The notes beneath the pieces were generated by a model. That model saw nothing but the letters and a program-made list of their open reading frames with translations. It did no database searches and was not told the origin of the DNA. A program made the position numbers and the translations under genes. 64,000 bases of DNA from Pseudomonas sp. Gutcm_11s (lineage in GTDB: Bacteria > Pseudomonadota > Gammaproteobacteria > Pseudomonadales > Pseudomonadaceae), in NCBI RefSeq assembly GCF_028649395.1, contig NZ_JAQSUW010000012.1, positions 134,352-198,351 of the forward strand. The letters are read 5' to 3'. Position 1 is the first letter of the stretch, and every line of letters starts with the position of its first letter. This document shows positions 59,901-64,000 of this stretch, piece after piece.

Positions 59901-62900
59901 GGGTGGCGCCGTTGCGTACCGCGACGCTGGCGCTGTGCAGGGTGCCGTCGACCTGCAGGGTGCCGGCCTGGATGTCGGTCGGCCCGCTGAGATTGCTGCT
60001 GCCGCTGAGGATCAGGGTGCTGGCGTTGACCTTGTTCAGCTCGCCCAGGCCATTGATGCTGCCGGCGAAGGTGCTGGTGCCGTTCAGGGCGCCGAGGTTG
60101 AGCACCGAGGTGCCGGCAGTGAGCAGGTCGATGGTGCCGCTGCCACTCAGGTTGCGCAGGGTTTCGCTGCCGCCGATGCCCAGGGTGGCGCCACCGTCGA
60201 CATCGACCTGACTGGCGCTGCTGATCACGCCGTCGCCGCTGGTCAGCAGGGTGCCGGCCATCACGTCGAGCAGGCCGGTGAAACTGTTGGCATCGACCAG
60301 GGTCAGCGCGCCGCTGCCGGACTTGGCCACTGTGCCCGCGCCGCTGAGCACGTCGGTGTAGCTGCCGTCATTGTTCTGGCTGAACTCGACGCGGGCGCCG
60401 CCGGCGACGTTAATGTCGCCATTCAGGCTCAGGTAATTGCCGTACAGGGTGCCGGCGTTGACCTGGGTGCCGGCGTCGTAGTCGTTGACGCCGCTCAGGG
60501 TCAGGTCACCGCTGCCGTTCTTGATCAGCCGCCCGGAGCCATCCAGGTCGCCGCTGAGGGTCAGGTTGTTGCTGCCTTCCACGGTCAGGCTGAGGGCATT
60601 GGTGAAGTGGATGTCGTTGGCCAGGTTGCGCACCGCGCTGGCATCGATGCTGCCGTTGCCGGACACGGTGAGGGCGCCGCTGCCGAGGGCCAGGTCGTCA
60701 CCCAGCACGAGCAGGCCGCTGCTCAGCGAGGTGCCGCCGCTGTAAGTATTGGCGCTGTTCAGGGTCAGGCTGCCAGCACCGCTCTTGCGCAGGCCACCGA
60801 GGCCGCCGATGACACCGTTGAGGGTCAGGTCGTCGGCGCTGGTCAGGGTCAGCTGGCTGCCGCCGGCGAGGTCCATGGCGTTGTTCAGGCTGAGGTCGCC
60901 GTTGCTGGTCAGCGTGGCGTTGGCATTCACGTCGAGGGTGCCGGTGCCCAGCGCGGTGTTGGTGCTGATCGCCAGGTTGCCGGCATTGATCTGCAGGCCG
61001 TTGAAGTTGTTGTTGTCGCCATTGAGGGTCAGGGTGCCGGCGCCGTCCTTGATCAGCACGCCGCTGCCGCCGATGGTGCCGTCGAGGGTCAGGTTCTGGG
61101 CGCTGGCCAGGGTCAGGTCGTCGCCCAGGTAGATGTTGTTGGCAAGGGTCAGCGGGCTGCTGCCGGTCAGGCTGGAGGCCCCGAGGATCAGCAGGCTGCT
61201 GCTGCCCAGCGCATGATCGTGGCCCAGTTGCAGGGTGCCGCCGGTGATGCGGGTATCGCCGCTGTAGCTGTTGTTGCCGGTCAGCTGCAGGGTACCGGCG
61301 CCGCTCTTGCTCAGGTTGCCGGCGCCGCCGATCACTCCGCTGAGGGCGATGTCGTCACCGCTGGCGGTGAGCAGGTTGAGGGTCTGGCTGGCGGCCAGGT
61401 CGATGACGTTGTCCAGGCTGCGGGTGCCGGGCGTGGTGCTGCCGAGGCTGGTGTTGCCAGTGACGCTGATGCTGCCGTCGCCCAGCGCCTGGTCATCCCC
61501 GAGCAGCACGCTGCCACCGGCGAGCACGGTGCCGCCCTGGTAGGTGTTGGCGCTGTTCAGGGTCAGGCTGCTGGCGCCCTGTTTGATCAGCCGGCCGCTG
61601 CCGTCGACCAGTCCGTCGAGGGTCAGGGCCACGCTGCCCGGTAGGGTCAGGTCGCTGCCCAGGTTGATCGCGTTGCCCAGTTGCAGGCTGCTGCCAGTGC
61701 CATCCAGGCGCGAGGCCGCGGTCACGCTCAGGGCGCCGCTGCCCAGCGCCGCGTCGTTGCCGAGCAGCAGGCTGCCGCCACCCAGTGTGGTGCCGCCGGC
61801 ATAGGTGTTGGTGCCGGTCAGGGTCAGGCTGCCATTGCCCTGCTTGATCAGGCCGTTGCCCGCGCCGCCGCTGATGGTGCCAGCGAGGCTCAGGTCGGCG
61901 GAGCTGGGCAGAGTGAGGTCATCGTTGAGCACGATGGCATTGCCCAGATTGCGTGCGGTGAGGCTGTCCAGGGTCGCCGCGCCATCGACGGTGAGGGCGC
62001 CGCTGCCCAGTGCCGTGTCGTGGCCCAGCAACAGTCCGCCGGCTTGCAGGCGGGTGCCGTTGCCATAGGTGTTGGCGCCGTTGAGGGCGAGGACGCCGGC
62101 GCCACTCTTGTCCAGGCTACCGCTACCGCCGATCACGCCGTTCAGAACCAGCGTGTCGGCGGTGTCGACGCCGAGTACCACGCCGTTGCCCAGGCCGATG
62201 GCATTGCCCAGGCTGGACAGCCCGCCGTCGCGCAGGATGGCGTTGCCGGTCACGCTCAGCGCGCCGCTGCCCAGGGCGCTGTTGCTGCCGAGGATCAGGT
62301 TGCCGCCGGCCAGGCTGGTGCCGCCGCTGTAGCCATTGTTGCCGTTGAGGGTGAGGTCGGCGCTGCCGTTCTTGATCAGGCTGCCGCTGCCGCCGAGGTT
62401 GCCGTTGAGGGTCAGGTCGAAGGCACCCGGCAGGGTCAGAGCGCTGTTCAGCTGCATCAGGTTGGCCAGGGTGCGCGCGGCGTCGCTTTGCAGCACGGTG
62501 GCGCCGCCGATAGTCAGGATGCCGTCGCCCAGCGCATTGTCATGACCCAGTTGCAGCGTGCCGCCGTCGACCACCCGCAGGCCGCCGTCGAAGCCGTTGG
62601 CGCCATTCAGGATCAGGGTGCCGGTGCCGCTCTTGCTCAGGCCGCCGGCGCCATCGATCACCCCGTCGAGAGTCAGGCTGTTGCCGCTGCCGTTGAGCAG
62701 CGCCAGGGTGGTGCCGGTGTCCAGGTCGATGGCGTTCTGCAGGGTGCGAATCGGCGCGGTGCTGCGCAGGCTGGCGTTGCCGCTGACCTGCAGGTTGCCG
62801 CTGCCGAGTGCGCCATCGTTGCCCAGCAGCAGGCTGCCGGCGTGCAGCTCGACGCCGCCGCTGTGGGTGTTGGCACCGTTCAGGGTCAGCGTGCTGGCGC

Positions 62901-64000
62901 CGCGCTTGATCAGGCTGTTGCCGGCAGCGCCGCTGATCACGCCGTCGAGAACCAGGTCGGCGCTGCCGGGCAGGGTCAGGTCGGCGTTGAGGGTGATGGC
63001 GTTGTTCAGGGTTTTGCCGGTGCTGCTGTCCAGGCTGCTGGCGCCGTTCACCGTCAGGCCGCCGCTACCCAGGGTGCCGTTGTTGCCTAGGGTCAGGCTG
63101 CCGCCGGCCAGTACGGTGCCGCCCTGGTAGGTGTTGGCGGCGTTGAGGGTCAGATTGCCGCTGCCGGCGCGGATCAGCGCACCGGCGCCACTGACGATTC
63201 CGTTGAGGGTGAAGTCGGCGGCGCCGATCAGGCTCAGGTCGTCGGCCAAGTCGATGGCGTTGTTCAGGCTGCGCGCGCCGTTGCTGCTGCCCAGGTTGGC
63301 GGCGCCGGTGACGTCGAGCGCGCCAGTGCCAAGCGCGCTGTCGTTGCCGAGCAGCAGGGTGCCGGCATCGAGGCTGGTGCCGCCGGCGTAGGTGTTCACG
63401 CCGTTGAGGGTCAGGGTATTGGTACCCTGCTTGATCAGGCTGTTGCCCGTGCCGCCAGTGATGATGCCGTTGAGGGTGAAGTTGGCGCTGCCGGGCAGGG
63501 TCAGGTCATCGCCGAGGGTGATGGCGTTGGCCAGGGTGCGTGCGCTGGCGCTGTCCAGGTTGCTGGCGCCGGCGATGGTCAGGCCGCCGGTGCCGAGTGC
63601 GGTGTTGCTGCCGAGGGTCAGGGTGCCGCCACCGATGGTGGTGCCCCCTGCGTAGGTGTTGGCGTGGTTGAGGGTGAGGTCGCCACTGCCGCTGCGGTTC
63701 AGGGCACCGGCACCGCTGATCAGTCCATTGAGGGTGAAATCGTCACCGGTCAGGTTGAGGCTGGTGCCGGTGTTCAGTACCAGGGCGTTGGCCAAGGTGC
63801 GGTCACCGGCGGCGCCGAGGTTGCTATTGGCAGTTACGTTCAGGGCGCCGCTGCCGATGGCGCTATCGTTGCCGAGGATCAGGCTGCCAGCATTCAGGCT
63901 GGTGCCGCCGCTGTAGCTGCTGGCGCCATTGAGTTGCAGGGTGCCGGCGCCGTCCTTGCTCAGCCCGCCGCTGCCGCCGAGGCTCTGGCCGAGGGTGAAG
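53998..64000 (-). CDS. giant autotransporter adhesin, C-terminal 3333 residues (partial)
   Basis: The frame stays open to the right edge, so the start and signal peptide are not in the window. The visible part holds 29 passenger-associated repeats with the core LIKxGxxxLTLxxxNTYxGGT. Two copies of a 0.9-1 kb module interrupt them (at 58960-59890 and 56030-57020). A cap region contains NRGTVAPGYEGVGTLNVNGAY, then AYDQLSGEIYAS, a CxxC pair (TCQQCAV), and a beta-barrel ending IEFSHRF. The barrel shares features with autotransporter 1 (AWQHAFD/GWQHAFD, GTPIAQDAAI). The repeats probably form a very long beta-helix on the cell surface for adhesion or aggregation. It converges on the kinase gene. 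Confidence 0.93.
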   Translation of the reverse strand, partial: FTLGQSLGGSGGLSKDGAGTLQLNGASSYSGGTSLNAGSLILGNDSAIGSGALNVTANSNLGAAGDRTLANALVLNTGTSLNLTGDDFTLNGLISGAGALNRSGSGDLTLNHANTYAGGTTIGGGTLTLGSNTALGTGGLTIAGASNLDSASARTLANAITLGDDLTLPGSANFTLNGIITGGTGNSLIKQGTNTLTLNGVNTYAGGTSLDAGTLLLGNDSALGTGALDVTGAANLGSSNGARSLNNAIDLADDLSLIGAADFTLNGIVSGAGALIRAGSGNLTLNAANTYQGGTVLAGGSLTLGNNGTLGSGGLTVNGASSLDSSTGKTLNNAITLNADLTLPGSADLVLDGVISGAAGNSLIKRGASTLTLNGANTHSGGVELHAGSLLLGNDGALGSGNLQVSGNASLRSTAPIRTLQNAIDLDTGTTLALLNGSGNSLTLDGVIDGAGGLSKSGTGTLILNGANGFDGGLRVVDGGTLQLGHDNALGDGILTIGGATVLQSDAARTLANLMQLNSALTLPGAFDLTLNGNLGGSGSLIKNGSADLTLNGNNGYSGGTSLAGGNLILGSNSALGSGALSVTGNAILRDGGLSSLGNAIGLGNGVVLGVDTADTLVLNGVIGGSGSLDKSGAGVLALNGANTYGNGTRLQAGGLLLGHDTALGSGALTVDGAATLDSLTARNLGNAIVLNDDLTLPSSADLSLAGTISGGAGNGLIKQGNGSLTLTGTNTYAGGTTLGGGSLLLGNDAALGSGALSVTAASRLDGTGSSLQLGNAINLGSDLTLPGSVALTLDGLVDGSGRLIKQGASSLTLNSANTYQGGTVLAGGSVLLGDDQALGDGSISVTGNTSLGSTTPGTRSLDNVIDLAASQTLNLLTASGDDIALSGVIGGAGNLSKSGAGTLQLTGNNSYSGDTRITGGTLQLGHDHALGSSSLLILGASSLTGSSPLTLANNIYLGDDLTLASAQNLTLDGTIGGSGVLIKDGAGTLTLNGDNNNFNGLQINAGNLAISTNTALGTGTLDVNANATLTSNGDLSLNNAMDLAGGSQLTLTSADDLTLNGVIGGLGGLRKSGAGSLTLNSANTYSGGTSLSSGLLVLGDDLALGSGALTVSGNGSIDASAVRNLANDIHFTNALSLTVEGSNNLTLSGDLDGSGRLIKNGSGDLTLSGVNDYDAGTQVNAGTLYGNYLSLNGDINVAGGARVEFSQNNDGSYTDVLSGAGTVAKSGSGALTLVDANSFTGLLDVMAGTLLTSGDGVISSASQVDVDGGATLGIGGSETLRNLSGSGTIDLLTAGTSVLNLGALNGTSTFAGSINGLGELNKVNASTLILSGSSNLSGPTDIQAGTLQVDGTLHSASVAVRNGATLAGLGHLSGSVTVDDGGTLAADQTRGTLSLGNLVLNNASQLDFTLGAPNGAALVDVADDLTLDGVLDITDAGNMGLGVYNLFTYGGQLTNNGLTFGALPPILQNNSYALQTGFANQVNLLVENSTGQVQFWNGSVLSPVPGQGIVGGNGTWDSSATNWTNLNGDLSTDWTPGAFAVFGGAAGTVTVEGPQQIIGLQFLNDYVLESGTQPGSGLVANNGAGGTTDIRVNSGVTATIDADISGAGRLNKMDGGTLILSGDNSYTGGTRFAGGVVVIDSDARLGEASGALAFDGGTLRVTGVGGTATSNRAITLESAGGSLDIQDAGRNIVLSQSVSGSGDFTKLGNGTLTLNGNNSYAGSTHLNAGALVLGHAEGISSGTLYVLGGTLDNSIDLGLAATAGTGLDNAIVLNGGLIIGGSNDLALTGVISGSGRLIKNGSEVLEITNTNSYSGGTDLNAGTLVVNSNTALGSGTLRTATGTHLDSSHDVALGNAVVVSGNLTVDGSNNLTLNGTLTGNGSLTKDGAASLTLNRGNAYNGGTVLEDGNVIVGANGALGSGPLTVNGGALDSSTGVTLGNAVGLNSDLQVLGSHDLTLAGVISGNAGVIKDGAATLTLRGNNSYNGDTELNAGTLVVGSNTALGQGELNAAGGTRLDSSTAVSLGNAVNLGGPLTVIGSHALVLNGVVDGSGGLIKHGDANLSLNNANTYAGGTTLADGTLTVGNAGALGSGDLSVTGESTLSSNTPGLVLNNDTHLLAELTVNAGANNLGLAGDIDGAGSLVKSGSGTLTLSGTNSYSGGTTVNGGTLAGDSDSLQGDISTAIGTLIDFIQNQAGTYSGDLSGAGSLIKHGSGNLTLTGVNSYTGGTTVSGGTLTGNTGSLQGNIQLNNGSNLVFDQLIDGTYGGSLSGTGNLIKDGLGSLNLTGTSNIAGNTVINNGALVVDGSLSSTDILIGAGGSLGGGGNISGDVTVDNGAHLVAGTYLTPLSFADDLQLSSGSELDFQLGIPNSPITLISVGGNLTLDGTLNIANAGGLGVGIYRLFSYGGQLTNHGLVYGDLPPGYDASDFTLQTAIGGQVNLLLEGTPGEIQFWDGNGTADDNVISGGNGTWDAVATNWTNANGSSNLAWNNRFAAFAGSAGNVTVNGAQNFTGMQFLTDGYHLQSGSAAALTAMADNNGNAPRIIVDSGSKATVDVAIGGSHGLIKTGAGTLVLGGSNTYSGGTTVSGGTLQIAADSALGANGQGLTLDGGVLGISGTTFASTNRAITLGSQGGGFDIQAAGHTFNVNQALSGNASLTKRGAGTLALNGNNSYGGGTLLQGGTLLGDASSLQGNVLSSSGTTLQFEQAGAGTYAGSYSGAGQLVKSGSGNLTLSGNNSYTGGTLVSAGTLTGDTDSLRGDILNNATLAFEQDTNGVFGGILWGNGTVLKSGSGTLLLIDDQHFTGNVQIDAGGLQIGDASGSDNRLAANISVGANGALSGTGSINNLDNRGTVAPGYEGVGTLNVNGAYVGRPTSRLLVNLHTSSISNLSVEETAQLDGALEVRNISYAGGVNRLTLLSADEGISGRFSQTLLPEFAFLDTAIRYDSNDVILDITRNEQGLSSVAFTPNQAAVANAIEQANGGALQNAILSLDANEARHAYDQLSGEIYASNLAAMKTESLMIRQAVEARMRQTCQQCAVTNPMPLMPLALTLDDTPTAQSSAWAYAIGGWGTQDGDDNAAELERSTKGMMFGYDRAFGQNWRAGVTGGYSNSSTSVDSRDSDLSIDAYHLGVYGSYREGPLSLRTGALYSWQDIDSKRNVTFSGFNERLKANYDAQTWQTFGEVGYLLDYEELNVEPYLNLAYTRYQTDTIKEKGGVARLDSKVDQDTTSSILGIRVAKHINLRRETDLVLRGGLGWQHAFDDEIPDADMAFAETGAGFTIQGTPIAQDAAIVEAGVELNIGENSKVQMSYNGQLADEGRNHEMRIEFSHRF
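56030..57020 (-). repeat. internal module copy B of the giant autotransporter
   Basis: Encodes VDNGAHLVAGTYLTPLSF, then LDFQLG, GIYRLFSYGGQLTNHGL, VNLLLEGTPGEIQFWDG, GGNGTWDAVATNWTN and GGGFDIQAAG, in the same order as copy A about 2.9 kb away. Boundaries are approximate. Confidence 0.8.
58960..59890 (-). repeat. internal module copy A of the giant autotransporter
   Basis: Encodes VDDGGTLAADQTRGTLSL, LDFTLG, GVYNLFTYGGQLTNNGL, VNLLVENSTGQVQFWNG, GGNGTWDSSATNWTN and GGSLDIQDAG, the same landmarks in the same order as copy B. The copies have diverged, so the duplication is not recent. Boundaries are approximate. Confidence 0.8.
60480..64000 (-). repeat. tandem passenger repeats of the giant autotransporter
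   Basis: Units of about 87-88 codons recur with a DNA period of 261-264 bp, most regular between 61.5 and 64.0 kb. Each carries a TYxGGT turn, a LLLGNDxALGSGxLxV strand and a NAIxLxxDLTLPGSADLxLxG segment. The array continues past the right edge. Confidence 0.85.

Noticed and set aside
56071..61644. Very long open frames on the plus strand opposite the giant autotransporter
   Set aside because: They are antisense shadows of a GC-rich repetitive gene, are Gly/Ala/Val/Gln-rich without domains, and lack credible starts; the minus-strand frame has clear passenger repeats and a beta-barrel.
60480..64000. Regular repeats that could suggest a CRISPR array
   Set aside because: The period of about 261 bp is too long, units are coding and diverged, and there are no short identical repeats with spacers.

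Overview
The window is chromosomal DNA from a Pseudomonas species: high GC, G/C-ending codons, typical Pseudomonas SD signals, and a gene order (SltB3-like transglycosylase, holA-lptE-leuS, lnt-corC-ybeY-ybeZ-miaB, hemL-thiE-thiD, ladS, amn, rluE, azurin) that I recall from the PA3959-PA3996 stretch of P. aeruginosa PAO1, read in reverse. A dispersed-type repeat between lnt and corC and a second-site break after the yciC-like gene suggest a non-aeruginosa lineage. The exact species cannot be fixed from the sequence.

Left part (1-21.1 kb): lipA without lipB beside it; a soluble PAS-PAS chemoreceptor with a flagellar (sigma-28) promoter; alkA; a lipoprotein lytic transglycosylase; arfA, the ribosome-rescue backup whose gene carries a terminator hairpin inside its own reading frame; the leuS-lptE-holA operon; a ybeL-like zinc ribbon gene and an ElyC-like gene; the miaB and ybeZ-ybeY-corC-lnt group (tRNA modification, rRNA maturation, lipoprotein acylation); then small conserved genes and hemL, thiE, thiD (heme and thiamine).

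Middle part (21.1-47.2 kb): ladS, the hybrid sensor kinase of the Gac/Rsm network; a TetR regulator in front of an AidB-type acyl-CoA dehydrogenase and a thioesterase, with a clear inverted-repeat operator; DUF1275 and MFS membrane proteins with a possible leader peptide gene; amn; an alcohol dehydrogenase-acetyltransferase pair; rluE; an Lrp-type regulator; a likely unannotated transcript ending in a strong terminator before a GDSL hydrolase; azurin; a FieF-like metal exporter; hrpB; two divergent orphan solute-binding proteins; a VOC protein, a YciC-like protein, a NYN nuclease, a DEDDh exonuclease and prfC.

Right part (47.3-64 kb): an accessory surface-adhesin island. Two type Va autotransporters on the minus strand flank a plus-strand two-component system (NarL-type response regulator and a 7TM histidine kinase, overlapping by ATGA). 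The first autotransporter (1286 aa) has an extended signal peptide and a glycine-rich N-terminus and is divergent from the regulator across a 255-bp region with an inverted repeat and spaced direct repeats. The second is enormous: at least 3333 aa lie in the window and its N-terminus is beyond the right edge. It has 29 visible passenger repeats and two copies of a 0.9-1 kb module. The two beta-barrels are clearly related. The arrangement suggests that the two-component system controls one or both adhesins; this is the most interesting system in the window.
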